Of a stretch of DNA of 64,000 nt, positions 36,821-45,258 are shown in pieces; position 1 is the first letter of the stretch, and each line of letters begins with the position of its first letter. Where the stretch lies: the NCBI RefSeq assembly GCF_003334855.1, contig NZ_QOWE01000032.1, positions 40,979 through 104,978 of the forward strand, read 5' to 3'. The translations under genes and the position numbers were made by a program. A model generated the notes under the pieces. It worked only from the letters and a program-made list of their open reading frames with translations, had not been told where the DNA came from and ran no database searches. Source of the stretch: Larkinella punicea. GTDB lineage: Bacteria > Bacteroidota > Bacteroidia > Cytophagales > Spirosomataceae.

Positions 36821-37957
36821 CTACTTTTCGTTGAAAAAAATCTCCAAACCGTCTTTGCCGGCAACCACAATGTCCAAACGCCCGGTGCCGCGCAGGTCGG
36901 CGAGGGCGAAGTAAATGCCGGTCCCTTTGCCTTTGCCCGGCTGCCCATAGGCAATGGTGTGCTTGCTAAATTCCTTGCCGTTCCAGGTAAAATAATAGAG
37001 ACCCACGTCGTCATACGCTCCGGCATCGCCATCGTTGTGGGCGCGATAGCGTTTGCCGGTAATGAGTTCCGGTTTTTTATCGCCGTCGAGATCAGCCCAC
37101 TCCAGAACGTGGTATTGCGATGCTTTTTCATCGATGCTGTGCTTTTTCCAGCCGCGTTTGCCGCCTTCCAGTGTTTGTTCGTACCAGTGCAACCCGTAGC
37201 CATGTGCCTGCCCCACAATTAGATCGTTGCGTTTGTCGCCGTTGACATCGACCACCAGAATTGGAACGCTGGCTTGTTTGCCCAGATCAAATTCAGGATG
37301 GAGCGTCCAGGGGCCTTTTTCACGGTCGGCGGGGGCTTCGAGCCAGCCTTTGCTCACGATAAAATCGCTGCGACCGTCGCCGTTCACATCGCCCAGACCC
37401 AGGCCGTGATCCTGCGTCGGCGCAACGTTGACCTGCTTGAACGTGCCTCCTTTTTCCAGTTTGAAATATTTCAGCGGATGCTTCGGATTGTTGGGGACGA
37501 TTTCGATGACGCCATCGCCGTCGACATCCCAGGCACGGGTGGTTTCCACATTGCCAACTTTGCCGATGTCGTGAACCGCCCACAAGTCCTTTTTCCCAAT
37601 ACCGGGGTTTTCGAGCCATTTCAGGTTCTCACCAAACCAGCCGCCGGTTACAATGTCGGCATTGCCGTCGCCATTGACATCCAGCGGAATGGTAGAAAAG
37701 TCATCATAATATTGGTCGAACCGTTTCTGGTTACCAATCAAATACCGTTTGCGAAAAAGTGCCTTCGGATCAGCGGAGTTCTCATACCAGAAATCCCCCG
37801 AAACCAAATCCGGGCGACCATCCTTATTGATATCGACGACACCAACGGTTTCGTAGCTTTCGGCAGCCACGAAATAGCGGCTAAACTGAATCTCTTTCGA
37901 GTCGGTTGCCAGCGAAACCCAACCTGCCAGGGCAATGGATATAACACTTATCTTCAT
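36821..37957 (-). CDS. FG-GAP/VCBS-repeat secreted protein (copy 2)
   Basis: 378 aa. The N-terminus 'MKISVISIALAGWVSLATDS' is a short signal peptide. Repeated loops 'VVDINKDGRPDLVSGDF', 'PLDVNGDGNADIVTGGW', 'AWDVDGDGVIEIVPNN', 'LGDVNGDGRSDFIVSKGW', 'VVDVNGDKRNDLIVGQA', 'WADLDGDKKPELITGKRY' and 'LADLRGTGRLDIVVAGK' define a seven-bladed FG-GAP propeller, with the final blade degenerate (RGTGRLD lacks two Ca ligands). It lies 141 nt upstream of copy 1 on the same strand. Tandem duplication is the simplest explanation. Confidence 0.85.
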   Translation of the reverse strand: MKISVISIALAGWVSLATDSKEIQFSRYFVAAESYETVGVVDINKDGRPDLVSGDFWYENSADPKALFRKRYLIGNQKRFDQYYDDFSTIPLDVNGDGNADIVTGGWFGENLKWLENPGIGKKDLWAVHDIGKVGNVETTRAWDVDGDGVIEIVPNNPKHPLKYFKLEKGGTFKQVNVAPTQDHGLGLGDVNGDGRSDFIVSKGWLEAPADREKGPWTLHPEFDLGKQASVPILVVDVNGDKRNDLIVGQAHGYGLHWYEQTLEGGKRGWKKHSIDEKASQYHVLEWADLDGDKKPELITGKRYRAHNDGDAGAYDDVGLYYFTWNGKEFSKHTIAYGQPGKGKGTGIYFALADLRGTGRLDIVVAGKDGLEIFFNEK

Positions 37958-37987
37958 GCCTGCAAGTTTATAAATAATCTTGGTTTG

Positions 37988-39175
37988 TTACTCAACCCAT
38001 AAAACCAATCCCTTCAAATAACCGCCTTCCGGGTGAAATAAATTGACCGGATGATCGGCGGGTTGGCTCAGGTGGTGTAAAACGCGCACCTGCCGCCCGG
38101 CTTCGATGGCAGCAGCCACCACGGTATTGTAGAACAACTCCCGGTCGATCACCTGCGAACACGAAAACGTGAAGAGAATCCCGCCTTTTGCCACCCGGCG
38201 CAACCCCTCGGCATTCAGCCGTTTGTAGCCCTGGACGGCCCGGTGCCGCGCCGACAAACTCTTGGCGTAGGCGGGCGGGTCCAACACGACCACATCGTAC
38301 TGATCATCGTGGGCGTGGAGGTATTTCATCACATCATCCGCATACGCTTCGTGCCGGTTTGCCACCTCGGTTTCACCAAAATTCAGGGCCACGTTGCGGT
38401 TGGTCAGGTCGATGGCTTTCTGGGAAGCATCGACGGAATGCACCAGGGTTGCGCCAGCTTTTAGTGCATATACGGAAAAACCGCCCGAATAACAGAAGGC
38501 GTTCAACACCTTTTTCCCGGCGGAATAATGCGCCAGTAACTTCCGGTTGTCGCGCTGATCAAGGAAAAAACCGGTTTTTTGTCCGGTGATCCAATCAACC
38601 AGAAACCGGTGGCCGTTTTCCTGGACTTCATGCGGCACCTCCGCCCGGCCAAACCGGTAAGCATTCTGAATGGTGGCCGCATAGTCGTCGGGCAACGTTT
38701 CGGCACTTTTGTCATAGACCGCCAGCAGTTGATCTCCATACACATTTTTCAGCGCTTCCGTAATCAGGTTTCGCTCGCGGTGCATCCCGATGGAGTGAGC
38801 CTGCAAAACGGCTACTCCATTATAGATGTCGATAATCAGGCCCGTGCAACCGTCGCCCTCGCCGTGAACCAGTCGGTAACAATTGGTATCCGGCGGCAAA
38901 ATGGCCGTTCGGATGTTTCGAATGGCAGTCAGTTTAGTGGTCCAGTACGCCACATCCGGAATAACGGGCTGAAAAGAGAAAATGCGAACCAGAATGCTTC
39001 CGTTGTGAAAATGGCCGGTCGCCAGGTAAGTCCCTTTTTTATCCAGCACTTCCACCACATCGCCGTCCTCCGGTTCGCCTTCGGTCCGGACCACGGCTCC
39101 GGAAAACACCCAGGGATGAAACCGCCGGATGGCTTCCTCACGTCCGGAACGCAGGTATATTTTGGGTAAATTCAT
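37988..39175 (-). CDS. Class I SAM-dependent rRNA methyltransferase, RlmI-like
   Basis: 395 aa. An N-terminal PUA-like domain ('RRFHPWVFSGAVVRTEGEPEDGDVVEVLDKKGTYLA') is followed by an insert and a Rossmann methyltransferase: 'GQKTGFFLDQRDNRKLLA', 'KVLNAFCYSGGFSVYALKAGA' (SAM motif I), 'VVVLDPPAYAKS' (motif IV, DPPAY) and 'FTFSCSQVID'. This order is that of RlmI/YccW, which makes m5C in 23S rRNA; the late Cys in 'SCSQ' fits the catalytic cysteine. Target base not provable here. Same strand as the FG-GAP genes. Confidence 0.9.
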   Translation of the reverse strand: MNLPKIYLRSGREEAIRRFHPWVFSGAVVRTEGEPEDGDVVEVLDKKGTYLATGHFHNGSILVRIFSFQPVIPDVAYWTTKLTAIRNIRTAILPPDTNCYRLVHGEGDGCTGLIIDIYNGVAVLQAHSIGMHRERNLITEALKNVYGDQLLAVYDKSAETLPDDYAATIQNAYRFGRAEVPHEVQENGHRFLVDWITGQKTGFFLDQRDNRKLLAHYSAGKKVLNAFCYSGGFSVYALKAGATLVHSVDASQKAIDLTNRNVALNFGETEVANRHEAYADDVMKYLHAHDDQYDVVVLDPPAYAKSLSARHRAVQGYKRLNAEGLRRVAKGGILFTFSCSQVIDRELFYNTVVAAAIEAGRQVRVLHHLSQPADHPVNLFHPEGGYLKGLVLWVE

Positions 39176-39271
39176 TTTTGTTGACTCGTTGAACGGGCGA
39201 AACTACAAAATTCACGGCCCATTGGCATTACGTCCCCGCGGACTTTCGTCAGCATCGGCCCTAAATCAGGC

Positions 39272-40276
39272 TTACTCTTCCGGTCGGACATTGAACAGGC
39301 GTTTCCACCAGCTCTTTTTTTCTTCGATCTCTTCTTTCCCGTCGACCGTCGTTGCGGCATCCCTGGCCAGTTTGTCCAGATCGGGTTGTCCGGCATCCAC
39401 CCAGCAGGTATACCAGAAATCGCCGACCATTTTAACCGACGCCCGCATCTGTCGCTCCACCTGCCCGCGCAGACGTTCGTGGTATTTTCGGGAAAAATCG
39501 TCGGTATAAACCTTCACGGTTTGGCCATTGCGCTCTTCAAAACCGTATTTCCGGGTTTCGCCTACCTGACCGGTGAGTTCTTTTTCAAACCGCAAGACCG
39601 TGTCCAGCGCGGCATGGGCGTCGAAAACCGCCCGCCAGGCCGCTTTCTGGGGCGAGGGCACATAGGTGGCCGAACCGGTAAAAAAGTCATATTCCGTGCT
39701 GAACAATTCCGGCAGTCTCGATTCCCAGAAACCGTGGATCCCCTGCTGCCCCGTCATCTGCCCGTTGTAGTTGCGCGTGGTATGCAACGGCACATTCGCA
39801 TCGGCAATGTAATGGCCCAGGTCGGCCGAAATTTTCAGGATGCGTTTCGCATCACGGGCCTTGAAGGCTTCGGTCAATTGAAATTTGGCCAGTTGAATGT
39901 GCCAGGGCACAATCCCGTGCAGGGCCAGGGTATCTTCTCCATAGCGTTCGGTTGCCTGCTTCCACGAACGCGGCAAAGTCGCCTTCGTGGTGTCTGGATA
40001 CGCATCCAGGTCGATGAAATGCCGGGGGGCTTCCCCCACGACGGCATACCGCCTTTTGTCGGGATTGACGGCGTTCTCGGTCAGGTAGTCGATGTGCTTC
40101 TTATAAAAAGCCAGCATCTCCGGCGGTAAGGTAAACACCGCCAGCCGGTTGATGCGTTTGTGGGCGTAAAACCCCCACTGCGGTTTTCCAGCCGGCAGTG
40201 AATAAGCGACCGTTGCGAAAAAAAAGAACACAAATACTTGATTCGAAATATTTATACGATACCTTTGTTCAAACAT
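39272..40276 (-). CDS. Zinc-dependent phospholipase C-like / S1-P1-fold secreted protein
   Basis: 334 aa with a hydrophobic N-terminal segment ending 'AYSLPAG'. The fold signature is 'WGFYAHKRINRLAVFTLPPEM', with later 'APRHFIDLD', 'DLGHYIADANVPLHTTRNYNG' and 'GIHGFWESRLPE'. These Trp/His/Asp positions match the tri-zinc site of the phospholipase C / S1-P1 nuclease superfamily. Export is likely; substrate (lipid or nucleic acid) is not decided by the sequence. It is divergent from the Dabb gene, and the Dabb promoter overlaps its 5' end. Confidence 0.82.
   Translation of the reverse strand: MFEQRYRINISNQVFVFFFFATVAYSLPAGKPQWGFYAHKRINRLAVFTLPPEMLAFYKKHIDYLTENAVNPDKRRYAVVGEAPRHFIDLDAYPDTTKATLPRSWKQATERYGEDTLALHGIVPWHIQLAKFQLTEAFKARDAKRILKISADLGHYIADANVPLHTTRNYNGQMTGQQGIHGFWESRLPELFSTEYDFFTGSATYVPSPQKAAWRAVFDAHAALDTVLRFEKELTGQVGETRKYGFEERNGQTVKVYTDDFSRKYHERLRGQVERQMRASVKMVGDFWYTCWVDAGQPDLDKLARDAATTVDGKEEIEEKKSWWKRLFNVRPEE
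40238..40267 (+). promoter_or_regulatory. Promoter for the Dabb-domain gene
   Basis: TTG at 40238-40240, a 19-nt spacer and TACCTTTG at 40260-40267 match the Bacteroidota promoter. It overlaps the first codons of the divergent phospholipase-like gene and leaves a leader of about 95 nt before the ATG at 40367. Confidence 0.65.
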
Positions 40277-40366
40277 AGCACTTTAACAAGAAAAGTTTCC
40301 ACTTTATTTATAAAAGACTGTGTTGTTCAGAATAATATTTGGAATAACATCAATTTCACAATCATC

Positions 40367-40768
40367 ATGAAACGCAAATCCATTGGCTACAGCCTAATTC
40401 TTTTCTTCTTCGGAGTTTTTGGCCTTGTTATCTACGGTGCCTACTCACCTGCCAGAAAAGCCCAAAAACAGCAAATTGTCTGCTTTAAATTCAAAGAAGG
40501 CACTAAAAATGAAGCGATTGAGCAACATATGCGTGAGTTTGCCGCTTTGAAGCATGAAATTCCTCAGATCATTTCTTACACCTCCGGGAAGACCTTAAAC
40601 GGGGTTAGCGGCAGTTCTTCCGACTATGATGTGATGCACTACCTCACTTTCCAAAGCGAAGCTGATATTGAGACGTTCAACAAGAACCAAAAGCAACAGG
40701 AGTTCGTAAAAAATAATCGGGCCAGTTGGGACAAGGTATTCACCATCAATTCGGATATCCGCCAGTAA
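40367..40768 (+). CDS. Dabb (stress-responsive A/B barrel) protein with membrane anchor
   Basis: 133 aa from the ATG at 40367. Upstream in-frame codons to 40238 overlap the promoter and are rejected. One hydrophobic helix at residues 8-26 ('SLILFFFGVFGLVIYGAY') acts as a signal anchor. The remainder matches a Dabb domain: 'IVCFKFKEGTKNEAIEQHMREFAALKHEIPQI', 'SYTSGKTLN', 'DYDVMHYLTFQSEADIETF'. Dabb domains are dimeric alpha/beta barrels with varied roles. Likely periplasmic or membrane-bound; function unknown. Confidence 0.8.
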   Translation: MKRKSIGYSLILFFFGVFGLVIYGAYSPARKAQKQQIVCFKFKEGTKNEAIEQHMREFAALKHEIPQIISYTSGKTLNGVSGSSSDYDVMHYLTFQSEADIETFNKNQKQQEFVKNNRASWDKVFTINSDIRQ

Positions 40769-40803
40769 AACCTTTTGAAGTCGCCCTGGTGATTCAAGAA
40801 TAA

Positions 40804-40835
40804 TTTGCATTGTTTCTCGTAAATCCCTACTTTTG
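40804..40835 (+). promoter_or_regulatory. Promoter for rpsT
   Basis: TTTG at 40804-40807, a 20-nt spacer and TACTTTTG at 40828-40835 form a near-ideal Bacteroidota promoter. Transcription would begin close to 40841, about 34 nt before the rpsT ATG. Confidence 0.75.
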
Positions 40836-40874
40836 CGGATATTTCTGAGAAACTGTATACTGTACTAATAAGCA

Positions 40875-41138
40875 ATGGCAAATCATAAGTCGGCATTGAA
40901 GCGGGTCCGGGCAAACGAAAAGAAACGTTTGTTGAACCGTTTCCAACACAAAACGACCCGTTCACTGATCAAGCGTTTGCGGCTGACTACCGACAAGGTG
41001 GCTGCAACTGAATTGTATAAAACGGTGTCATCGCTGCTGGACAAACTGGCAAAGCGGAATATTATTCACAAAAACAAAGCGTCTAACAACAAGTCGAAAC
41101 TGGCGAAACTCGTCAACGGACTGGCTGTTGCTGCTTAA
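40875..41138 (+). CDS. rpsT: 30S ribosomal protein S20
   Basis: 87 aa, highly basic. It begins 'MANHKSALKRVRANEKKRLLN' in S20 fashion and continues with 'TTRSLIKRL' and 'LAKRNIIHKNKASNNKSKLAKLVN', the C-terminal helix contacting 16S rRNA. It is a primary 16S-binding protein of the small subunit. Single-gene unit with its own strong promoter and a terminator at 41194-41229. Confidence 0.97.
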   Translation: MANHKSALKRVRANEKKRLLNRFQHKTTRSLIKRLRLTTDKVAATELYKTVSSLLDKLAKRNIIHKNKASNNKSKLAKLVNGLAVAA

Positions 41139-41193
41139 TTAACTCCGTATCGATAACTGCCCGGGCGGTTTATTGATGCGTGCAAAACGTTAG

Positions 41194-41229
41194 AAAAACC
41201 TTATCTGATTTCGTTCAGGTAAGGTTTTT
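41194..41229 (+). terminator. Rho-independent terminator after rpsT
   Basis: AACCTTATCTG and CAGGTAAGGTT pair with one wobble around an 8-nt loop, followed by a run of nine Ts up to about 41233. It lies between rpsT and radC. Confidence 0.88.
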
Positions 41230-41255
41230 TTTTGCCCATCCACACCCACCGAACC

Positions 41256-41951
41256 ATGACTTACGAAAGCTCCCGCAAAATCCGGAGTTGGGCGGAAGAA
41301 GACCGCCCCCGCGAAAAACTGATGCTCAAAGGCCGGGCCGCGCTCTCCGACGCCGAACTCATTGCCATCCTCATCGGTTCCGGCACCCGCGATTTGTCCG
41401 CCGTTGACGTAGCGAAGATAATTCTGCAAAGTGTGGGCCATAACCTCAACGATTTGGCCCGACTGAGTGTCAAGGATTTGTCGAAATTCAAAGGCATTGG
41501 CGAAGCCAAAGCCATCAGCATCGTTGCGGCACTCGAACTGGGCCGACGGCGGAAAGAACAGGACCGTCCGCTTCGCTTGCGCATCACCAGTTCCCGGGAT
41601 GCCTACGAAGAAATAAAACCGCATCTGCTGGACAAGCAACACGAAGAGTTCTGGATTTTGCTGCTAAACCGCGCGAACGAAGTGATCCGACCCGTTCAGA
41701 TCAGCTCCGGCGGGGTTTCGGGCACGGTGGCTGATCCGAAGCTGATTTTCAAACATGCGCTCGAACAACTGGCCAGCGCCCTGATTTTGGTTCACAATCA
41801 CCCCTCCGGCAATTTGGCAGCCTCCCAGGCTGATCGGGACTTGACCAAAAAACTGAAAGAAGCCGGGCGATTACTCGACATTCCCATCCTCGATCATCTG
41901 ATTTTTACGGATCAATCGTATCTGAGCTTTGCCGATCAGGGAATTTTATAA
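41256..41951 (+). CDS. radC: RadC family JAMM/MPN protein
   Basis: 231 aa from the ATG at 41256; a TTG-started frame from 41232 runs into the terminator. The N-terminal helical region has 'IRSWAEEDRPREKLMLKGRAALSDAELIAILIGSG' and a helix-hairpin-helix-like 'LSKFKGIGEAKA'. The C-terminal MPN/JAMM metal site is 'LVHNHPSGNLAASQADRDLT' (HxH...D). Despite the name, chromosomal RadC is not a proven repair enzyme; a metal-dependent hydrolase activity is expected from the motif. Confidence 0.95.
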   Translation: MTYESSRKIRSWAEEDRPREKLMLKGRAALSDAELIAILIGSGTRDLSAVDVAKIILQSVGHNLNDLARLSVKDLSKFKGIGEAKAISIVAALELGRRRKEQDRPLRLRITSSRDAYEEIKPHLLDKQHEEFWILLLNRANEVIRPVQISSGGVSGTVADPKLIFKHALEQLASALILVHNHPSGNLAASQADRDLTKKLKEAGRLLDIPILDHLIFTDQSYLSFADQGIL

Positions 41952-41974
41952 GGCCGCTGTGAGGGAAATGAGGC

Positions 41975-42012
41975 AAAAAAAGACCGGCACGATTTATAAA
42001 ATCGCACCGGTC
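41975..42012 (-). terminator. Terminator between radC and the 42040 lipoprotein gene
   Basis: GACCGG and CCGGTC with an inner ATTT/AAAT stem and a small internal mismatch form a hairpin. The A-run at 41975-41981 becomes a U-run on the minus strand, fitting termination of the minus-strand gene ending at 42040. Confidence 0.75.
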
Positions 42013-42039
42013 AACATCTAACTACTCGATCCTATCAGG

Positions 42040-42480
42040 TTATTTTTTCAGATTTACCGTAATGACGGCCTCCTTGGGGGTACCATCCGGTTTGGTACCC
42101 GGAAAGGGTTGAACATCCGACAACGTTACTTCATAGCTTTCGGTCCCCAACTGAACCGTAATTACATCGCGGTTTTTCAATTGGGTTCCGCACTGCCCGA
42201 TGCACAATTCGCCGGATTGTGACTGCGTTTCGCTTTTCAGCGTAAACTTCACCTGCGCGTTCCCGTACCACACACAAGTGGCATTATAGGGGCAACGGCT
42301 GTCGGAAATACTGTCGACATTCAGGGTAATATCCTGTTTTACCCGCGCTAACTGGTTCACTTTCACCGTTACGGCCTGAGCGTCTTCGGTGGGCGTTGGC
42401 GCTACTTTATTCTCTTTTTCGCAACCGACTGCCAGCAAGCCGACCAGCAGAAATCCATACAAATTTTTAAATGGTGTCAT
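42040..42480 (-). CDS. Hypothetical lipoprotein with Cys motifs
   Basis: 146 aa. The lipoprotein signal ends in AVGC (Cys20). The mature domain has 'LNVDSISDSRCPYNATCVWYGNAQVKF' and 'GELCIGQCG', giving two possible disulfides. The 'DSRCP..v.CVWyGna' pattern recurs in Bacteroidota hypothetical lipoproteins. A beta-sandwich-like secreted domain is inferred; no function is known. Own terminator at 41975-42012. Confidence 0.75.
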   Translation of the reverse strand: MTPFKNLYGFLLVGLLAVGCEKENKVAPTPTEDAQAVTVKVNQLARVKQDITLNVDSISDSRCPYNATCVWYGNAQVKFTLKSETQSQSGELCIGQCGTQLKNRDVITVQLGTESYEVTLSDVQPFPGTKPDGTPKEAVITVNLKK

Positions 42481-42609
42481 TTGTTGTTATCGTTTGCCTG
42501 AATGACCCCATTCAAAGAAAGACGGTTGGAACCGTTTTGATTTTTTTACAACTTTTCTGCCCTTCTCTGATGTTACAAAAACCGTTAACCTACACTTCTG
42601 GCCAATAAA

Positions 42610-42630
42610 AAAGGGCCTGGCAGGCCCTTT
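42610..42630 (-). terminator. Terminator of the 32-aa peptide transcript
   Basis: GGGCCTGGCAGGCCC hairpin (42613-42627) flanked by an A-run on the plus strand (42606-42612), which is a U-run on the minus-strand RNA. It lies about 80 nt after the small ORF at 42709-42807. Confidence 0.8.
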
Positions 42631-42708
42631 ATACAATTAAATATGGATGATGTTACCAGCCGACCATGATACGGGTCAAGCCTGCAACATACGTTTGCGA
42701 ACTGAGTC

Positions 42709-42807
42709 TTAGTACTTCCGTTCTTTGTTTTCCAGCCAGCGACCCGTAATGAATGCCGCAGTTAACAAAACAATATAAAAAACGATGGTTACGATAGTCA
42801 TGAACAT
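42709..42807 (-). CDS. Small single-helix membrane peptide (32 aa)
   Basis: A 32-codon ORF, MFMTIVTIVFYIVLLTAAFI followed by TGRWLENKERKY. A second ATG at 42801 would give 30 aa. It has one hydrophobic helix (residues 3-20) and a charged C-terminal tail, a typical layout for a small inner-membrane protein. Support comes from the unit around it: a TATTTTTG -7 element at 42836-42843 (about 22 nt leader) and a strong terminator at 42610-42630, both on the same strand, with no other gene between. No family is recognised; function unknown. The overlapping 61-codon frame at 42653-42838 is less protein-like. Confidence 0.65.
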   Translation of the reverse strand: MFMTIVTIVFYIVLLTAAFITGRWLENKERKY

Positions 42808-42835
42808 AGTAGTACCGGTTTATGGATTGTTGACG

Positions 42836-42843
42836 CAAAAATA
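42836..42843 (-). promoter_or_regulatory. Promoter -7 element of the 32-aa peptide gene
   Basis: On the minus strand the sequence reads TATTTTTG, matching TAnnTTTG. A TTTG lies upstream with a slightly long spacer (about 23 nt). The predicted start of transcription is about 22 nt before the ATG at 42807. Confidence 0.5.
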
Positions 42844-42920
42844 GTAAAAACTGAATGGGAAGCTCACAAAGTCGCCGATTATTCGATCACTTTATCTCAA
42901 ATAATCATTCCCCGCTTCGG

Positions 42921-44045
42921 CTAGAGCACTCCCTTGGTACTCGGTAAGGTATCCAATTCTTTCAGATCGCGTTTTACAGCCATCTTGATCGATTTGGCAA
43001 AGGCTTTAAAGATCGATTCGATTTTATGGTGCTCGTTCTCTCCTTCCACTTTGATGTTCAGGTTGCAGAGAGCCGCGTCGGAAAACGATTTGAAGAAATG
43101 AAAGAACATTTCCGTCGGCATTTCCCCGATTTTCTCCCGTTTGAAATCGGCTTCCCACACCAGCCACGGGCGTCCCGAGAAATCGATGCCGACCTGAGCG
43201 AGTGCTTCATCCATCGGCAGCAAAAAACCGTACCGGCTAATGCCCCGTTTATCGCCCAGCGCCTTGCGATAGGCTTCGCCCAGTGCCAGGGCGGTGTCTT
43301 CAATCGTGTGATGTTCGTCAATGTGCAGATCCCCCTTCACCCGAATCACCAGATCGGAACCGGAGTGCCGGGCAACCTGATCGAGCATGTGATCGAAGAA
43401 CCCAATACCGGTTTCGATGGTGGACCGACCGCGCCCGTCCAGATTCAATTCAACATGGATTTGGGTTTCGTTGGTATTACGGTCCACGACGGCCGTCCGG
43501 GCCGGTAACTTCAGCAGTTCATAAATCAGATCCCAGTTGTCGGTAGACAGGGCCAATGCCTTCTGCATGTCGTCGGTCATGCCTTCGGTGGGGTCCTGCG
43601 GAGCAATCAGAATCGCTTTGGCACCCAGATTGACCGCCATTTGAATATCGGTCAGCCGGTCACCGATCACGTAACTTTCCGGCAGATTATACGCATCCGT
43701 CAGGTATTCCGTCAACATACCGATTCCGGGTTTGCGGGTCGATGCGCCTTCGTGGGGATAGGTTTTGTCAATATGAACGGCTTTGAAATGGATATTTTCC
43801 CCTTCCAGGGTTTTCATCATTTTGTAGTGGGCAGGCCAGAACGTATCTTCCGGAAAAACCGCCGTTCCCAAACCGTCCTGGTTGGTAACCATCACCAATT
43901 CGAAGTCGGTTTCTTCGGCAATTTTGCGCAGATTGGAAAGCACTTTCGGAATGTATTCCAGTTTTTCCAGCGAATCTACCTGCTGGTCGGGCTGTGGTTC
44001 GAAGATGATGGTACCATCCCGATCAATGAACAAAACTTTCTTCAT
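42921..44045 (-). CDS. hisB: Bifunctional histidinol-phosphatase / imidazoleglycerol-phosphate dehydratase
   Basis: 374 aa. The N-terminal HAD phosphatase has 'FIDRDGT' (nucleophile D8, acid D10), 'VTNQDGLG' and '[10 protein letters not shown]'. The C-terminal IGP dehydratase (from ~185) has '[13 protein letters not shown]', '[16 protein letters not shown]' and '[15 protein letters not shown]', whose histidines bind manganese. It catalyses two histidine-biosynthesis steps. The Cys-rich zinc loop of E. coli HisB is replaced by '[13 protein letters not shown]' (95-107), so zinc is probably not bound there. No other his genes are in the window. Confidence 0.95.
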   Translation of the reverse strand: MKKVLFIDRDGTIIFEPQPDQQVDSLEKLEYIPKVLSNLRKIAEETDFELVMVTNQDGLGTAVFPEDTFWPAHYKMMKTLEGENIHFKAVHIDKTYPHEGASTRKPGIGMLTEYLTDAYNLPESYVIGDRLTDIQMAVNLGAKAILIAPQDPTEGMTDDMQKALALSTDNWDLIYELLKLPARTAVVDRNTNETQIHVELNLDGRGRSTIETGIGFFDHMLDQVARHSGSDLVIRVKGDLHIDEHHTIEDTALALGEAYRKALGDKRGISRYGFLLPMDEALAQVGIDFSGRPWLVWEADFKREKIGEMPTEMFFHFFKSFSDAALCNLNIKVEGENEHHKIESIFKAFAKSIKMAVKRDLKELDTLPSTKGVL

Positions 44046-44298
44046 AAGGCTTTTTAGTGGAATACAAAGGTAGCGAATGCATCAAATGGATCGGCATTTC
44101 TGTATTTTTTTACTACTATTGTACCCAAATACACTCCCCTACCTATTTTATCTAAAGTAAATATCAAAAATTAAATACGTAAGTATCACACTTACAGACC
44201 AGTACAGGAATAATATACACGATACTTGCAAGCCAATCCCTGCCTTTTTATCCAGATCGTAGTTTTATATTGTTTATTTTTCCCATTCCGTAAAAAAA
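44046..44298. other. AT-rich intergenic region between hisB and NYN-CSD gene
   Basis: About 250 bp between divergent genes, strongly AT-rich from 44100 to 44290. It must carry promoters for both genes, but no element matches TTG-N19/20-TAnnTTTG closely. No ORF or clear hairpin was seen. Confidence 0.5.
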
Positions 44299-45258
44299 AT
44301 GCACCCAGAAAAATCCACTAAACTAACCCGTATTGCAGTAATTTATGATGGCAACTATTTTCTTCACGTAAGCAATTATTACAATTACTCCCACGAAAGA
44401 CGGAGCCGCATCAGCATATCGGGATTACATGAATTTATACGAGCGCAGGTGGCCCAGGAAGAGGAGACGGATTTTCGCCTGTGCCAGATCGTCGATGCGC
44501 ACTATTTCCGGGGTCGTCTGAACGCCCACGAAGCCAGCCAACGCGGAAACCAATTATTTTATGATCGTTTGTTCGATGACATTTTGATGTCCGAAGGGGT
44601 CGTAACGCACTATTTGCCGGTTAAAACCTTTCAGGGCTCGCGGCAGGAAAAAGGCATCGACGTCTGGCTCGCCCTCGAAACGTTCGAACTGACGATTTCC
44701 AAAAAATTCGACGTGGTGGTGCTCATCACGGCCGACGGCGATTATGTACCGCTGATCCGGAAGCTCAACACGCTCGGAACGCGCCTGATGGTGCTAAGCT
44801 GGGATTTTGAGTACTACAATGACGAGGGCGAGAAAATGGTGACCCGCACCTCCCAGGATCTGCTCGCCGAGGTTTCGTATCCCGTCGCCATGCACGAAAT
44901 GATCGATACGCGGCTTCGGAAAAACGACCCGCTGATTCAGAACCTGTTTGTCAAGCAATCGGCGCGGGTATTGCTGGGGAACGCAGCCGCCGTACCGGCA
45001 GGCAATGGATTTGACAGTTATACCGACAGCTCGGACGATGATTCTGACCCTTCCGAATTTAAAATCAGTACCATTCGCAGCCTGAAAAACGGATACGGTT
45101 TTATCAATTATCCGCCCAATAACCTATTTTTTCACTATACGAGTTTGAATGACATCGATTTTAACGAATTGCAGGTCGACGACGAGGTAAAATTCCGCAT
45201 CGGAAAAAATGCCGAAAGCAAAGACATTGCCATCGATGTGCATCTGGAGAGTAACTAA
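44299..45258 (+). CDS. NYN-domain ribonuclease-like protein with C-terminal cold-shock-like domain
   Basis: 319 aa. Residues ~10-195 form a NYN (LabA/DUF88, PIN-like) domain with acidic residues D17 ('VIYDGNYF'), D121 ('KGIDVWLA'), D146 and D148 ('ITADGDYVPLIRKL'), a layout expected for a metal-dependent RNase. An acidic linker (240-252) leads to a C-terminal OB/cold-shock-like domain with 'GYGFINYP' (265-272, RNP1-like) and 'LFFHYTSL' (276-283, RNP2-like). Its stop overlaps the pabB start by 1 nt (TAATG), so the genes are translationally coupled. Role inferred: RNA processing or decay. Confidence 0.85.
   Translation: MHPEKSTKLTRIAVIYDGNYFLHVSNYYNYSHERRSRISISGLHEFIRAQVAQEEETDFRLCQIVDAHYFRGRLNAHEASQRGNQLFYDRLFDDILMSEGVVTHYLPVKTFQGSRQEKGIDVWLALETFELTISKKFDVVVLITADGDYVPLIRKLNTLGTRLMVLSWDFEYYNDEGEKMVTRTSQDLLAEVSYPVAMHEMIDTRLRKNDPLIQNLFVKQSARVLLGNAAAVPAGNGFDSYTDSSDDDSDPSEFKISTIRSLKNGYGFINYPPNNLFFHYTSLNDIDFNELQVDDEVKFRIGKNAESKDIAIDVHLESN

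Noticed and set aside
42653..42838. 61-codon frame on the minus strand overlapping the 32-aa peptide
   Set aside because: The predicted protein lacks a coherent helix or domain and would start within a few nt of the likely transcription start; the 32-codon frame fits the promoter, leader and terminator better.
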